The notes under the pieces: generated by a model | Database searches by the model: none | What the model saw: only the letters and a program-made list of their open reading frames with translations | Told to the model about the DNA's origin: nothing | Translations under genes and position numbers: made by a program | Source of the DNA: Burkholderiaceae bacterium | Lineage (GTDB): Bacteria; Pseudomonadota; Gammaproteobacteria; Burkholderiales; Burkholderiaceae_B | Length of the DNA stretch: 64,000 nt | Reading direction: 5' to 3' | NCBI GenBank assembly: GCA_030158305.1 | Contig: JAOATE010000047.1 | Location: 1-64,000 of the forward strand | Shown here: in pieces, positions 11,484-21,360 of the stretch | Layout of the letters: every line of letters starts with the position of its first letter | How positions within the stretch are numbered: position 1 is the first letter of the stretch

Positions 11484-12971
11484 ATGATGCAATCCCAATT
11501 CGATTTCGCCCTGGCCGCACCAGAAATTATCTTGCTGGTGCTGGGTATGGTCATTCTGGTGCTGGATGCGTTCAGCCAGTCTCCACGCCGTACGCTGGCC
11601 TATGTCCTTTCGCTCTTGACACTCGCGATCCTCACTGTGGTCTCGGTGTGGCAGCTTATGTCGGGCATGGTCGGAGAGACCTTCTCCGGACTGTATGTCG
11701 CAGATCCGTTTGCGCATGTCCTTAAAATTGCTTCGTATATTGCTGTGGCGCTCACGCTGATCTATGGACGTGAGTACATTCAGAGCCGCGACATGTTGCG
11801 CGGGGGTGAGTTTTATGTCTTGGTGCTGTTTGCCTTATTGGGGCAGATGGTGATGATTTCAGCGGGTAACTTCCTGACGATCTACCTTGGCCTAGAGCTG
11901 ATGTCGCTTGCACTATATGCCCTGGTGGCGATGCGTCGAGATCATGCCCAATCAACTGAAGCCGCGATGAAGTATTTCGTCCTCGGTTCGCTTGCTTCGG
12001 GTTTTATGCTTTACGGCATGTCCATGATGTACGGCGCGACCGGCAATCTGGATTTGAAAAATATTGCGGATGCAGTGGGGTCAGGTCAGATTGACTACCT
12101 GCCATTAGCGTTTGGTGTGGTGTTTTTGGTGGCAGGCTTAGCGTTCAAACTTGGCGCCGTGCCTTTCCATATGTGGGTCCCAGACGTTTATCAAGGTGCT
12201 CCTACAGCGGTGACACTCGTGTTGGCCGCAGCACCAAAGCTTGCTGTGTTTGCGATTGTGGTGCGTATGCTGGTCGTTGGCTTTGGAGAGCTGGCGGTGC
12301 ATTGGCAACCCATGTTGCTGATTTTGGGTGTGCTGTCACTGGCGATCGGTAATTTGACTGCCATCATGCAGACTAATTTCAAACGGATGCTGGCGTATTC
12401 CACGATTTCTCACATGGGTTTTGTCATTCTTGGTCTGGCCTCAGGCTCCTTGGATGGAGATATTCAGGCAAATACCTCTGCCTATGGCTCGGCTTTGTTC
12501 TACATCTTGACCTATGTGTTGACAACACTCGCAAGCTTTGGCTTGGTGATGTATTTGTCCCGTGAAGGTTTTGAGTGCGAAAACATTGACGATCTCAAGG
12601 GCCTCAATCGACGCAGCCCATGGCTGGCGGCGATGATGTTAATTCTGATGTGTTCCTTGGCTGGTTTGCCACCGCTGGTCGGTTTTGATGCCAAGTTGCT
12701 GATTTTGCAGGCTTTACTTCAATCTGATCGACTTTGGCTCGCCGTTGTCGCAGTGATGTTCTCGTTGATCGGTGCTTTTTATTATTTGCGCGTGATCAAG
12801 GTGGTGTATTTTGATGAGCCTGCTGAGCCGGTGACGCCTATCCCAGCAATGGGAGTGATGTCGAATGGTCTAATGTTGACCAATGGTTTGCTGGTGTTGG
12901 TGCTAGGCCTCATGCCGGGTCCTTTGATGGGCTTGTGTTTGCAGGTCATGCACGCCACACTTTCTTACTAA
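11484..12971 (+). CDS. nuoN: NADH-quinone oxidoreductase subunit N
   Basis: Third antiporter-like subunit, located nearest NuoK. The 495-residue protein includes [37 protein letters not shown] and [17 protein letters not shown], which carry the conserved Glu and Lys of the proton path. Starts at ATGATG, eight bases after nuoM. It is the last recognised nuo gene of the operon; a DUF2818 gene follows after 50 bases. Confidence 0.96.
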   Translation: MMQSQFDFALAAPEIILLVLGMVILVLDAFSQSPRRTLAYVLSLLTLAILTVVSVWQLMSGMVGETFSGLYVADPFAHVLKIASYIAVALTLIYGREYIQSRDMLRGGEFYVLVLFALLGQMVMISAGNFLTIYLGLELMSLALYALVAMRRDHAQSTEAAMKYFVLGSLASGFMLYGMSMMYGATGNLDLKNIADAVGSGQIDYLPLAFGVVFLVAGLAFKLGAVPFHMWVPDVYQGAPTAVTLVLAAAPKLAVFAIVVRMLVVGFGELAVHWQPMLLILGVLSLAIGNLTAIMQTNFKRMLAYSTISHMGFVILGLASGSLDGDIQANTSAYGSALFYILTYVLTTLASFGLVMYLSREGFECENIDDLKGLNRRSPWLAAMMLILMCSLAGLPPLVGFDAKLLILQALLQSDRLWLAVVAVMFSLIGAFYYLRVIKVVYFDEPAEPVTPIPAMGVMSNGLMLTNGLLVLVLGLMPGPLMGLCLQVMHATLSY

Positions 12972-13021
12972 GTCAAAAAATTGTCTAGCGCATTTGGTTG
13001 CTACCAGAAAGGTTGTTACTG

Positions 13022-13330
13022 ATGAATCAAAGTGCTTCGGTCTGGTTATTAATTTTGTTGGCCGTTGTCGCGGCAAACTTGCCGTTCATCAATGAACGCT
13101 TGTTCGCCGTGGTGCCAATCAAGCGCTTTGTGGGTGGAATTAAACCCTTTTGGGTGAGGGTGCTTGAGTTATTTTTTTGGTACGGAGTGATCGGTCTGCT
13201 TGGCATGCTTTTTGAGCGAATGATCGGCAATACATTTACTCAACGCTGGGAGTTTTACGTCACAGCGCTGAGTTTGTTTGTGGTGCTTGCTTTTCCAGGC
13301 TTTGTTGGTCGCTATCTGCTCAAGCGATAG
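13022..13330 (+). CDS. DUF2818 family small membrane protein
   Basis: A 102-residue protein, basic and hydrophobic, with three likely membrane segments (about residues 5-23, 42-62 and 77-95). The ATG at 13022 is preceded by AGAAAGG at 13006-13012, ideal spacing. I recall DUF2818 proteins downstream of nuoN in many betaproteobacteria; no biochemical function is known to me. The position as last gene of the nuo operon, before a terminator-like hairpin, suggests an accessory or assembly role for complex I, which is inference only. Confidence 0.85.
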   Translation: MNQSASVWLLILLAVVAANLPFINERLFAVVPIKRFVGGIKPFWVRVLELFFWYGVIGLLGMLFERMIGNTFTQRWEFYVTALSLFVVLAFPGFVGRYLLKR

Positions 13331-13355
13331 GCCATCAGGCAAAGCGCTTCAGTTC

Positions 13356-13378
13356 AATAATCAAAACTGATTATTTTT
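13356..13378 (+). terminator. Probable terminator of the nuo operon
   Basis: AATAATCA (13356-13363), loop AAAC, TGATTATT (13368-13375), then further T residues to 13378. An 8-base-pair AT-rich stem with a short T tract, placed 25 bases after the last gene and overlapping the stop of convergent serB. The stem is weak, so termination may be partial. Confidence 0.5.
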
Positions 13379-14240
13379 CAAACCAGTTCAAGACGCCGTC
13401 CAAACCTGTCACGTTGAGTGCAAAGCGCGCCTGTGCACGCACCACAGGTTTTGCGCGATAGGCAACCGAATAGCCTGCAAGTCCGAGCATTTTGAGATCG
13501 TTGGCACCGTCACCAATTGCAATAATTTGTTCAGGTTGCGCCCCGAGGGTTTGTGCAAATTGCAGGAGTGTGTCTGCCTTGCCTTGAGCATCCAGAATTC
13601 TGCCTTTGACTAAGCCTGTCAGAAGTCCGTCTGAAGACTCCAAGACATTGGCATGCGCGGCATCCAGATTGAGCAAGCTCTTCAGTTTTTCAGTAAAGAA
13701 CGTAAACCCGCCAGAGACCAGGAGCACTTTAATGCCAGCCTGTTGCGCGGTTTGAATGAGTTGTTCGGCACCAGGATTGAGTCGTAATTTTTGCTCATAG
13801 ACGGCTTCTAAGACGTCAGTGGAAAGACCTTTTAAAAAGGCAACGCGACGAATCAGGCTTTCAGAAAAATCCTTGATTTCGCCTCGCATCGCAGCTTCGG
13901 TAATGCTTGCGACTTGTTCCTTGACGCCACCAAATGCGGCGATTTCATCGATGCATTCAATATTGATAAAAGTTGAATCCATATCCATGGCCAACAGTTT
14001 GCAATCCGTCAGTTTTGCCCCGGCTAACACGTAGGCCGTATCAACATTGACGCGTTCACCCCACAGTCTAATTTCCTCGCGCACATCAGCGTCTGTATTG
14101 ACCCCTAAAATGCGCGCTGCAGTCGTACCAAGACGCTGAACGCCGGAGGCTTCGGCAATCGCTGCCGCGTGCTCAATCAACTCGCCTGAAAGGGCAGGAG
14201 ACTGGATGACTAAGTTTTGTGTGGTCATGGTAGCGGTCAT
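13371..14240 (-). CDS. serB: Phosphoserine phosphatase
   Basis: Final step of serine synthesis: hydrolysis of L-3-phosphoserine. HAD-superfamily protein of 289 residues with an N-terminal ACT-like region of about 80 residues followed by the catalytic domain: DMDSTF (nucleophile and acid aspartates), LLVSGGFTFF (motif II serine) and IGDGANDLKML (motif IV). ATGs at 14240 and 14228 are both possible and neither has a strong ribosome-binding site. It lies 68 bases downstream of mfd on the same strand, so co-transcription is likely. Confidence 0.95.
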   Translation of the reverse strand: MTATMTTQNLVIQSPALSGELIEHAAAIAEASGVQRLGTTAARILGVNTDADVREEIRLWGERVNVDTAYVLAGAKLTDCKLLAMDMDSTFINIECIDEIAAFGGVKEQVASITEAAMRGEIKDFSESLIRRVAFLKGLSTDVLEAVYEQKLRLNPGAEQLIQTAQQAGIKVLLVSGGFTFFTEKLKSLLNLDAAHANVLESSDGLLTGLVKGRILDAQGKADTLLQFAQTLGAQPEQIIAIGDGANDLKMLGLAGYSVAYRAKPVVRAQARFALNVTGLDGVLNWFEK

Positions 14241-14308
14241 GAAGTTCGAGAAGTGAGTGTAAGCGTCAAGAGAGAATGCAGGTTATGCCTGTGTCCAAGG
14301 CCGTAGCG

Positions 14309-17300
14309 TTAATGTAGCGCCCTCAGCACGGCACGCGTGGCATCAAAACGCTCGGGTACGTCAGAGGCCTTGATTTCAACCCGCAACTTGTCTTGTCCTG
14401 AAAAACGGATGTGACGCTGTTTTTGAACAAGTTCAATCAGTTTAAGCGGGTCGACTGGGGCATTTTGTTTGAAATGCAGCACAATCTGAGACTCACTCGC
14501 ATCAATTTTCTGAAGTCCAAGCGGCAAGCCGAGAAGTCGAAGTTTATGCGTGGAAATGAGTGTGCGTGTTGGTTCGGGCAGTTTGCCAAAACGGTCGATC
14601 AGCTCCTCTTGTATGGCAATCAGATCGTCATCGTTTTTCGTATTGGATAGGCGTTTGTAAATAGACAGACGCGCATGTACGTCGCCGCAATAATCGGCAG
14701 GCAAGAGGGCTGGCGCATGCAGATTGACCTCGCAGCCCGCGCTGAAGGGGGCATCCAGATCCGGCTCAACACCTGCTTTTAAGGCCCTGACAGCTTCGTT
14801 GAGCATGTCGTTGTACATGGAAAAACCAATTTCCTGGATATTGCCTGATTGCGACTCACCCAGCACCTCTCCGGTGCCGCGAATCTCCAGATCATGCATG
14901 GCCAAGAAGAATCCAGAACCAAGCTCCTCCATCGCCTGAATTGCCTCCAGACGTTTTTTGGCGTTTTTGGTGATGGCATCTTCACCAGGGGTCATCAGGT
15001 ATGCATAGGCTTGGTGATGCGAGCGCCCCACACGTCCACGCAGTTGATGAAGTTGCGCTAAACCGAAACGATCAGCACGGTGGATGATGATGGTGTTGGC
15101 GCTGGGAACGTCAATTCCGGTCTCGATAATCGTGGTGCAAAGCAGAACGTTAAAGCGCTTTTGATAAAAGCCCTTCATGACCTGCTCAAGGTCGCGCTCT
15201 CCCATCTGCCCGTGTGCCACGGCGATACGTGCCTCCGGCACGAGCTCTTCGAGACGCGCACGGCGGTTGTGAATCGTTTCGACTTCATTGTGCAGAAAGT
15301 AAGCTTGACCACCGCGTTTGAGTTCGCGCAGGAGTGCTTCGCGCATGGTGCTGTTGTCTTCGCGCCGGACAAAGGTTTTGATGGCGAGACGCTTTTGTGG
15401 CGCCGTCGCAATGACCGAAAAGTCCCGGATACCCTCGAGTGACATGCCAAGTGTTCGCGGGATTGGAGTGGCGGTGAGTGTCAGTACGTCGACTTCGGCT
15501 CGCAGGGACTTGAGCGCCTCTTTTTGACGCACACCAAAACGGTGTTCTTCATCGATGATCACCAAACCCAAGCGTTTAAAGTTAACGTCCTTGGAGAGGA
15601 TTTTATGGGTGCCAATGACAATGTCCACTGTGCCATCAGTGATGCCGTCGATCGCACTTTTGACTTCTTTTGCAGAGCGAAAGCGAGAGAGTTCGACCAC
15701 CTTGACGGGCCAGTCGGCAAAACGATCGGCAAAGGTCTGTGCGTGTTGCTCGGCCAGAAGTGTGGTGGGGCAGAGCAGGGCGACTTGTTTGCCGTTTGCA
15801 ATTGCCAGAAAGGCCGCACGTAAGGCAACCTCGGTTTTACCAAATCCTACATCTCCGCAGACCAAACGATCCATAGGACGTCCCGAGGTCATGTCCTCAA
15901 TGACACACTTGATCGCAGCAGCTTGGTCGGCTGTTTCGTCAAAACCAAACCCTTCGGCAAAGAGATCGTAGTCGCCTAGCGGTAGTTTGAAAGCGAAGCC
16001 TTGTCGTGCAGCACGTTTGGCATAAAGATCGAGTAATTCAGCGGCAGTGTCGCGAACTTGTTGCGCAGCTTTGCGTCGTGCTTTGTCCCACTGGCCAGAG
16101 CCTAGTAAATGCAGGGGCGCAGACTCGGAATCTGTACCGCTGTAGCGAGCGATCACGTGCAGCTGTGAGACGGGTACGTAGAGCGTTGTTTTATTGGCGT
16201 ATTCGAGAAAGAGAAACTCCATCTCGCCTTCACCCATGTCAAGGTTGACGAGTCCGTGATAGCGGCCAATGCCATGTTGCGCATGAACGACTGGATCACC
16301 CTCGCGAAGCTCGGACAGGTCGCGCACCATCGCTTCAACGTTGCTCGCACGCTCTTGGTCACGCTTGCCGCGCCTGGCCGTACCGCCATGTCCAGGGTAG
16401 AGATCATTTTCCGTGAGAAAAAGAAGCCCCTGAGCGGGAACGGCAAAGCCTGTGGAAAGGGGGGCGACTGTGATGCCAAAGTGCGCCTGGCCTTCAAGAA
16501 AGTGCGCAACAGATTCTGTCTGTGCATCGGGCGCCAAGCCGTGTTCTGCCAGCATTTGAACAATGGTTTCACGACGTCCATGCGAGTCGGTACACAACAC
16601 AATGCGTTGAGCACTGTTGAGACGGTCTGTGCGATCGGTTCGCGCCGTCTGTCCGGCACGAGACAACAACTCACGAAACTTGGCAAGCGGGTCTTCTGAT
16701 CTGCGGGAAACGCCGATGTCTGGTGCTGCGGCAAAATCAGGGTGTTTTGTGTCAGCAGTCAAGGCCAGTCTTGGAAAGGCTTTGAGCTGTTCAAACAAGG
16801 CTTCGCTTTGCAAAAAAAGCGCTTCTGGTGGCAACACAGGACGCTCACGGTCGCTCTTGAGAAAGTTGTAGCGCGTCGCAGTGTCTTGAGTAAACCGGCG
16901 CATGGCATCATCAATGTCGCCAAGCGTCACTATGATAGTTTCTGTTTTTAAATAATCAAACAGCGTGGCGGTCGTTTCAAAAAACAAGGGCAGGTAATAC
17001 TCAACGCCCGCAAAAGGTATGCCGTTACCCATGTCGCGATAGGGCAACGCGCGCGAGGGATCGCCCTCGAATACTTCACGGAAAGTCGCGCGAAAGTGAT
17101 TGCGAGCGGCCTCATCCATTGGGAATTCGCGCCCCGGCAGCAGCTGGACTTGGCCCACCGGGTAAAGACTGCGCTGAGTATCGATATCAAAGGCGCGGAT
17201 GGACTCAATTTCATCATCAAATAAGTCGATGCGGTAAGGCACGACCGATCCCATGGGAAACAAGTCAATCAGACTGCCCCGGACACAAAACTCACCTGGT

Positions 17301-17788
17301 GCGGTGACCTGTGAGACATGCGCATAGTTTGCCAAGGTCAGCTGCGTGCGCAGGGCTGCTTCGTCGAGTTTGTCTTTTTGCTTAAAGGAAAAAGTGTAGG
17401 CCGCCAAAAAACTAGGAGGCGCGAGTCGATATAACGCAGTCGTGATGGGGACGGTCAGGATATCGACCTCGCCAAGCATCAGGGCATGCAGGGTACGTAA
17501 CCGTTCTGAAATCAAGTCTTGGTGCGGGGAGAAACTGTCATACGGCAAGGTTTCCCAGTCTGGCAACGGACGAACTCTGAGTCCTGGCGCAAAGATTGGA
17601 ATTTCCTCTGCCAGACGTTGAGCCTCAAGAGGCTCCGCCGTCAAAATCACAAGCGTCTTGCCGCTTGCTGCGGCTAGTTCAGTCAACAGCCAGGCGTCGC
17701 CTGAGCCTGCAGGGGTGGGTTGAGCAAAGCGCAGACCGGGCTTGAGCGAGGCGAGTAAAGAAGAAATAGAGTGAGAAGCAGTCGACAT
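14309..17788 (-). CDS. mfd: Transcription-repair coupling factor
   Basis: ATP-dependent translocase that removes RNA polymerase stalled at lesions and recruits UvrA. Order: UvrB-like N-terminal region, CarD-like RNA-polymerase-interaction domain (HAQHGIGRYHGL region), RecG-like helicase with Walker A GDVGFGKTE (about residue 640) and DEEH (about 745), TATPIPRTL, the GRVGRS motif, and a C-terminal TRCF domain. I start it at ATG 17788 (MSTASHSISS), giving 1159 residues; an upstream in-frame ATG at 17818 would add ten residues not typical of the family. Confidence 0.96.
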   Translation of the reverse strand: MSTASHSISSLLASLKPGLRFAQPTPAGSGDAWLLTELAAASGKTLVILTAEPLEAQRLAEEIPIFAPGLRVRPLPDWETLPYDSFSPHQDLISERLRTLHALMLGEVDILTVPITTALYRLAPPSFLAAYTFSFKQKDKLDEAALRTQLTLANYAHVSQVTAPGEFCVRGSLIDLFPMGSVVPYRIDLFDDEIESIRAFDIDTQRSLYPVGQVQLLPGREFPMDEAARNHFRATFREVFEGDPSRALPYRDMGNGIPFAGVEYYLPLFFETTATLFDYLKTETIIVTLGDIDDAMRRFTQDTATRYNFLKSDRERPVLPPEALFLQSEALFEQLKAFPRLALTADTKHPDFAAAPDIGVSRRSEDPLAKFRELLSRAGQTARTDRTDRLNSAQRIVLCTDSHGRRETIVQMLAEHGLAPDAQTESVAHFLEGQAHFGITVAPLSTGFAVPAQGLLFLTENDLYPGHGGTARRGKRDQERASNVEAMVRDLSELREGDPVVHAQHGIGRYHGLVNLDMGEGEMEFLFLEYANKTTLYVPVSQLHVIARYSGTDSESAPLHLLGSGQWDKARRKAAQQVRDTAAELLDLYAKRAARQGFAFKLPLGDYDLFAEGFGFDETADQAAAIKCVIEDMTSGRPMDRLVCGDVGFGKTEVALRAAFLAIANGKQVALLCPTTLLAEQHAQTFADRFADWPVKVVELSRFRSAKEVKSAIDGITDGTVDIVIGTHKILSKDVNFKRLGLVIIDEEHRFGVRQKEALKSLRAEVDVLTLTATPIPRTLGMSLEGIRDFSVIATAPQKRLAIKTFVRREDNSTMREALLRELKRGGQAYFLHNEVETIHNRRARLEELVPEARIAVAHGQMGERDLEQVMKGFYQKRFNVLLCTTIIETGIDVPSANTIIIHRADRFGLAQLHQLRGRVGRSHHQAYAYLMTPGEDAITKNAKKRLEAIQAMEELGSGFFLAMHDLEIRGTGEVLGESQSGNIQEIGFSMYNDMLNEAVRALKAGVEPDLDAPFSAGCEVNLHAPALLPADYCGDVHARLSIYKRLSNTKNDDDLIAIQEELIDRFGKLPEPTRTLISTHKLRLLGLPLGLQKIDASESQIVLHFKQNAPVDPLKLIELVQKQRHIRFSGQDKLRVEIKASDVPERFDATRAVLRALH

Positions 17789-17854
17789 TGACAGTAAATC
17801 GCAGGGGTGATCGCGCATGAAAAAGCGCAAGTGATGCGCGACATATCGGTATAT

Positions 17855-17883
17855 CTGACACCGACTAAACCATTGATTATAAA
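17855..17883 (+). promoter_or_regulatory. Predicted sigma-70 promoter for ispDF
   Basis: CTGACA (17855-17860), 17-base spacer, TATAAA (17878-17883): five of six matches at both boxes. Transcription would begin near 17890, only about five bases before the ispD ATG. The -10 box sits inside the inverted repeat TTGATT-ATAA-AATCAA (17873-17888), which also reads TATAAT on the minus strand towards mfd. Predicted by eye, not mapped. Confidence 0.5.
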
Positions 17884-17894
17884 ATCAACTGAAT

Positions 17895-18614
17895 ATGACG
17901 CCTTCTAAACCCCTGTTTAATGTTCAAAATCGCATCGTTGCCCTCGTGCCGGCCGCGGGGATCGGCGCGCGCGCGCTTGGTGCGGGCGAGGTCAACCTGC
18001 CTAAACAATATCGCTTGTTGGCTGGACAAGCGATGCTTAGGCATTCGGTCAGCGCCTTGTTAGCCGACCCGCGGATACAGGAAGTCAGGGTTGCCGTGGC
18101 GCCTGGTGATTCGCACGCCAATGGCGTATTGGCTGGCTTAGCCAGAACCCACTGCTCTCCTTGTGGAGGCGCGACACGTGCGCAGACCGTTTTAAACGCC
18201 CTCAGTGAGGCGCAACTCGCGCCAGAGGATTGGGTCTTGGTGCACGATGCCGCGCGTCCTGGGCTGCCTCGAGACGCTTTGGCGCGCCTGATTGATGCTT
18301 GCTTGGCGGACGGTGTGGGTGGTCTGCTGGCCATGCCGGCGGCTGACACCCTTAAAAAAGCACAGCCCTTTAGCAATAACGTTGCACAAACGGTTGCAAG
18401 AGAGGGGTTTTGGCTCGCGCAGACGCCGCAAATGTTCCGAGCAGGTTTATTGCTTGAGGCGCTCACGCGCGCGGTGGGTGCTTCTGAGCCCCCTACGGAT
18501 GAGGCTCAGGCGATGGAGGCATTGGGCTATGCCCCGATTTTGGTGAGAGGTTCAGGGAAAAACACCAAAATTACCTGGCCTGAAGATTTTCAATGGGTGG
18601 AGTCTTGGTTATGA
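17895..18614 (+). CDS. ispD: 2-C-methyl-D-erythritol 4-phosphate cytidylyltransferase
   Basis: Couples MEP to CTP in the non-mevalonate isoprenoid pathway. The 239-residue protein has the nucleotide-binding loop [10 protein letters not shown] and the downstream NLPKQYRLL stretch, then [10 protein letters not shown] and the C-terminal ITWPEDF segment of the family. No Shine-Dalgarno sequence is visible before the ATG, in line with the near-leaderless promoter position. The stop overlaps the ispF ATG by four bases. Confidence 0.96.
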   Translation: MTPSKPLFNVQNRIVALVPAAGIGARALGAGEVNLPKQYRLLAGQAMLRHSVSALLADPRIQEVRVAVAPGDSHANGVLAGLARTHCSPCGGATRAQTVLNALSEAQLAPEDWVLVHDAARPGLPRDALARLIDACLADGVGGLLAMPAADTLKKAQPFSNNVAQTVAREGFWLAQTPQMFRAGLLLEALTRAVGASEPPTDEAQAMEALGYAPILVRGSGKNTKITWPEDFQWVESWL

Positions 18615-19099
18615 GTGATTTTGCCTTGCGTATTGGTCAGGGTTTTGATGTGCATGCCTTGGTCGAGGGACGTCCTTTGATCCTCGGAGGCGTCACCATT
18701 GAGCATACCCACGGTTTACAGGGACATTCGGACGCAGATGCGTTGTTGCATGCGGTGACAGACGCTTTGCTTGGTGCAGCGGGTCTGGGCGATATCGGGC
18801 GCCTTTTTCCTGACACCGATCCGCAATACAAGGGGGCGGATAGTCGGGTGTTATTGCGCGAGGCGTATGGGCGGGTGTTGGATGCGGGCTGGCAACTGGT
18901 CAATATGGATGCCACCATTCATGCTCAAGCACCAAAAATCGGACCGCACGCGCCCGCTATGGTCAGCAATATCGCAAGCGACTTAAATGTCCAATCTGGC
19001 GATATCAATATCAAGGCAAAGACCAACGAAGGACTCGGTCATCTGGGTCGCAAAGAAGGAATCGCAGCCAATGTGGTGGTGTTGTTGCGACGACGCTGA
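18611..19099 (+). CDS. ispF: 2-C-methyl-D-erythritol 2,4-cyclodiphosphate synthase
   Basis: Cyclises CDP-methylerythritol 2-phosphate, two steps after IspD. Start at ATG 18611 ([11 protein letters not shown]) overlapping the ispD stop; an upstream in-frame GTG-like opening lies inside ispD and is less likely. The 162-residue protein shows the zinc-binding GFDVHAL and the [18 protein letters not shown] signature, plus the [11 protein letters not shown] substrate-binding end. The ispD-ispF pairing is common in proteobacteria. Confidence 0.97.
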   Translation: MSDFALRIGQGFDVHALVEGRPLILGGVTIEHTHGLQGHSDADALLHAVTDALLGAAGLGDIGRLFPDTDPQYKGADSRVLLREAYGRVLDAGWQLVNMDATIHAQAPKIGPHAPAMVSNIASDLNVQSGDINIKAKTNEGLGHLGRKEGIAANVVVLLRRR

Positions 19100-19154
19100 T
19101 GGTTAAAGAGTGCGCGACCTGAGGGATCGCAATGACTTTTTCTTTTTAACCATC
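19098..19154. terminator. Inverted repeat between convergent ispF and sensor kinase genes
   Basis: GATGGTTAAA (19098-19107) is repeated inverted as TTTAACCATC (19145-19154), ten perfect pairs around a 37-base loop that contains a smaller GCGA/TCGC stem followed by a T-rich run. The outer arms overlap the two stop codons. It could end transcription from both sides; the long loop makes this uncertain. Confidence 0.35.
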
Positions 19155-20573
19155 GCTTTGCAAGATAAAGATTTCGACTTGTGCAGTGAGCCCACCACCC
19201 GGTCGCGGAATAAAGCTCAAGTTGCCGTTCATGTGTTGTAGCAGGCGGTCAACAATCGCAAGTCCGAGCCCTGTGCCCGAGGCGCCCGTCCGAGCGCTGT
19301 TGCCCCGCGAAAACGGTTTGCGCACGCGTTCAAGATCGTGCACAGGTATACCTGGACCTGTATCTGAAACCTTGATTTTAATGGACTGACTGTTACCGTC
19401 TAAGGTGACATTGAGCTCTGGAATACCCGCTGGATTGAGCCCGTAACGTCTCGCGTTTTCAATCAGGTTGGTGAGGATTCGCCGCAAGTCAGTCGCAGAT
19501 ACCTGCGCATGTATTTCTGGCGTGATCGTTGCGGATAATGTGCCGCCAGCGTGCTTGGTCAGGCAGCGTTCGCGCTCAATCACTGCAGTCACTAGCGTTG
19601 AGAGATTGATGGCGGCCTGAGGTTCAAGGCTTGCAGGCCTGGCGTAGTTCATCAGCTGTGCGAGCGAGTGATCAATTTGGGCGAGATCTTGATCAATCGC
19701 CTGTCGTCCGACATCACTCATGTTGCTCATTTCGACTTCGAGTCGCATGCGTGCCAGGGGTGTGCGTAGGTCGTGGGAGATGCCCGCCAACATCAGTGTC
19801 CGATCGGCGTTCGCTTGATGAAGTTCGCGCGCCATTCGGTTAAAGCTATTGTTGAGGGTACGTAGTTCACGCGCGCCCGTCTCTGGCAATGCAGGCGGCG
19901 AGGCGCCCTTGGAGACCAAGTGGGCAGCGCGCGCCAGGCGTGCGAGGGGACGGTTGATATAAGACACCCCGAAGGCTGCACCGATCAGTGAAAGTAAGAG
20001 CGCGGCGGCCCCCCAACTCAACCACTCTACGCCTCCAGTCAAGCGGATCTCGTGACGCTCAAACGCCAGCCAATATTTTTCATGATTGAGTCGAAAACTC
20101 ACCCAAAATCCTGGCACCTCATTGACTGACCACGCCAAGATAGTTTCTTCGCCCAGTTGTGTGCGGACGAGTTTGGCCACGCGCTGCCAATAACGTCCAC
20201 TAGGTAAAGGCTCAATCACGTCAAGACCTGTACGGGCGTATACATCCAGCCCTTCGCGTAGTGACAGCGTTCGCAGTAGATCTCGACGTTCTTCACTGGG
20301 CGCGTACGTTAGTGTGGTCAGGGTTAGGTTGACGGAGGTCGCAATCCGTTGACTCATCTGCGCTGCGCGCGGTCCCATTTCGAGGCTAAAAAAGACGAGT
20401 ACCCATGCCCCCAAACTGGCCAGCATGAGTGTGGAGAGCAGAAGAAAACTTCGTGTGAAGAGATCAACCTGGGAAAGAATTTGCAACAGCCAAGACCAAG
20501 CTTGATGAATGCCGTTTACCCAATGCAATACTTGCTGTCTGATCTGGTGCTTGAGGGTGTTAATTTCTGCCAT
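19146..20573 (-). CDS. risS: EnvZ/RisS-like membrane sensor histidine kinase
   Basis: Inner-membrane sensor that phosphorylates the adjacent regulator. I use ATG 20573 (MAEINTLKHQ), 475 residues, overlapping the regulator stop by 14 bases. Two membrane helices (about 42-64 and 186-205) flank a roughly 120-residue periplasmic domain, then HAMP, the H box AGISHDLRTPLARM with H267, N box LTNLIENARRYG, and G boxes DTGPGIP and GASGTGLGLAI. Architecture is that of EnvZ; the RisS name follows resemblance to the Bordetella RisAS pair and is provisional. The stimulus cannot be read from sequence. Confidence 0.85.
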   Translation of the reverse strand: MAEINTLKHQIRQQVLHWVNGIHQAWSWLLQILSQVDLFTRSFLLLSTLMLASLGAWVLVFFSLEMGPRAAQMSQRIATSVNLTLTTLTYAPSEERRDLLRTLSLREGLDVYARTGLDVIEPLPSGRYWQRVAKLVRTQLGEETILAWSVNEVPGFWVSFRLNHEKYWLAFERHEIRLTGGVEWLSWGAAALLLSLIGAAFGVSYINRPLARLARAAHLVSKGASPPALPETGARELRTLNNSFNRMARELHQANADRTLMLAGISHDLRTPLARMRLEVEMSNMSDVGRQAIDQDLAQIDHSLAQLMNYARPASLEPQAAINLSTLVTAVIERERCLTKHAGGTLSATITPEIHAQVSATDLRRILTNLIENARRYGLNPAGIPELNVTLDGNSQSIKIKVSDTGPGIPVHDLERVRKPFSRGNSARTGASGTGLGLAIVDRLLQHMNGNLSFIPRPGGGLTAQVEIFILQSDG

Positions 20574-21297
20574 CTGGAACGAAAACGTAGCCCATTCCCC
20601 AGACAGTCTGGATAAAAGAGGGCTTTGAAGGATTGATTTCAAGCAGTTTGCGCAGTCGAGAGATTTGCACATCCAAACTGCGATCAAAGGCCTCGTACTC
20701 TCGCCCACGCGCCAGTTCCATGAGTTTGTCGCGAGAAAGTGGGATCTTTGGGTGACGTGCAAATACTTTTAAGACAGAGAATTCGCCCGTCGTAATCGGC
20801 ACGATTTGCTGATCTCTCATGAGGCAGCGTGTCGCCAGATTGAGGGTGTAAGGCCCAAAACTGATGGATTCGTTGTCTTGGCCGGGGGCGCCTGGATGCT
20901 CTTCGGAGCTGCGGCGCCTCAGGACGGCATTGATACGGGCAAGCAATTCGCGTGGGTTGAAAGGCTTGGACAGGTAATCGTCCGCACCCATTTCCAACCC
21001 AATAATGCGGTCAATTTCCTCAGCTTTTGCTGTCAGCATAATGATGGGAGTCGTATCAAGATTGGCGCGCAGACGTCGACAAATCGATAACCCATCCTCT
21101 CCTGGCAACATTAAATCAAGCACAAGCATGTCGATATGCTCGCGCTGGAGGATTTTGGTCATTTCGCGAGCGTCTTCGGCCGTCAGAACATTGAAGCCTT
21201 GTTCTGTCAGGTATCGACGCAGCAAGTCACGTAGCCTTGGGTCGTCATCGACGACCAGAATTTTGCGTGTGCATTGGGTGTTTAATAAAGTATTCAT
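20560..21297 (-). CDS. risA: OmpR/RisA-like response regulator
   Basis: DNA-binding output partner of the downstream kinase. From ATG 21297 (MNTLLNTQCT) it has 245 residues: receiver domain with the acidic cluster VVDDDPRLRDLL and phospho-acceptor D61 (VLDLMLPGEDG), conserved Lys in MLTAKAEE, then an OmpR-type winged helix (residues about 145-240) ending VWGMGYVFVPDG. The reading frame continues upstream without a stop, but that segment is not family-like. The gene faces tsaB across a 167-base divergent region containing repeats that could be its own operator. Confidence 0.88.
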   Translation of the reverse strand: MNTLLNTQCTRKILVVDDDPRLRDLLRRYLTEQGFNVLTAEDAREMTKILQREHIDMLVLDLMLPGEDGLSICRRLRANLDTTPIIMLTAKAEEIDRIIGLEMGADDYLSKPFNPRELLARINAVLRRRSSEEHPGAPGQDNESISFGPYTLNLATRCLMRDQQIVPITTGEFSVLKVFARHPKIPLSRDKLMELARGREYEAFDRSLDVQISRLRKLLEINPSKPSFIQTVWGMGYVFVPDGRN

Positions 21298-21360
21298 AAG
21301 TAAAAATGTAACCGTGGTCGAGGCATGAAACGAGCGTATCTCACAGGGTTTTACAAACGC

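Noticed and set aside
20574-20762. Extended N-terminus of the sensor kinase
   Set aside because: The in-frame upstream 63 codons lie over the regulator gene's 3' coding end and do not resemble EnvZ/RisS proteins; the ATG at 20573 is preferred.
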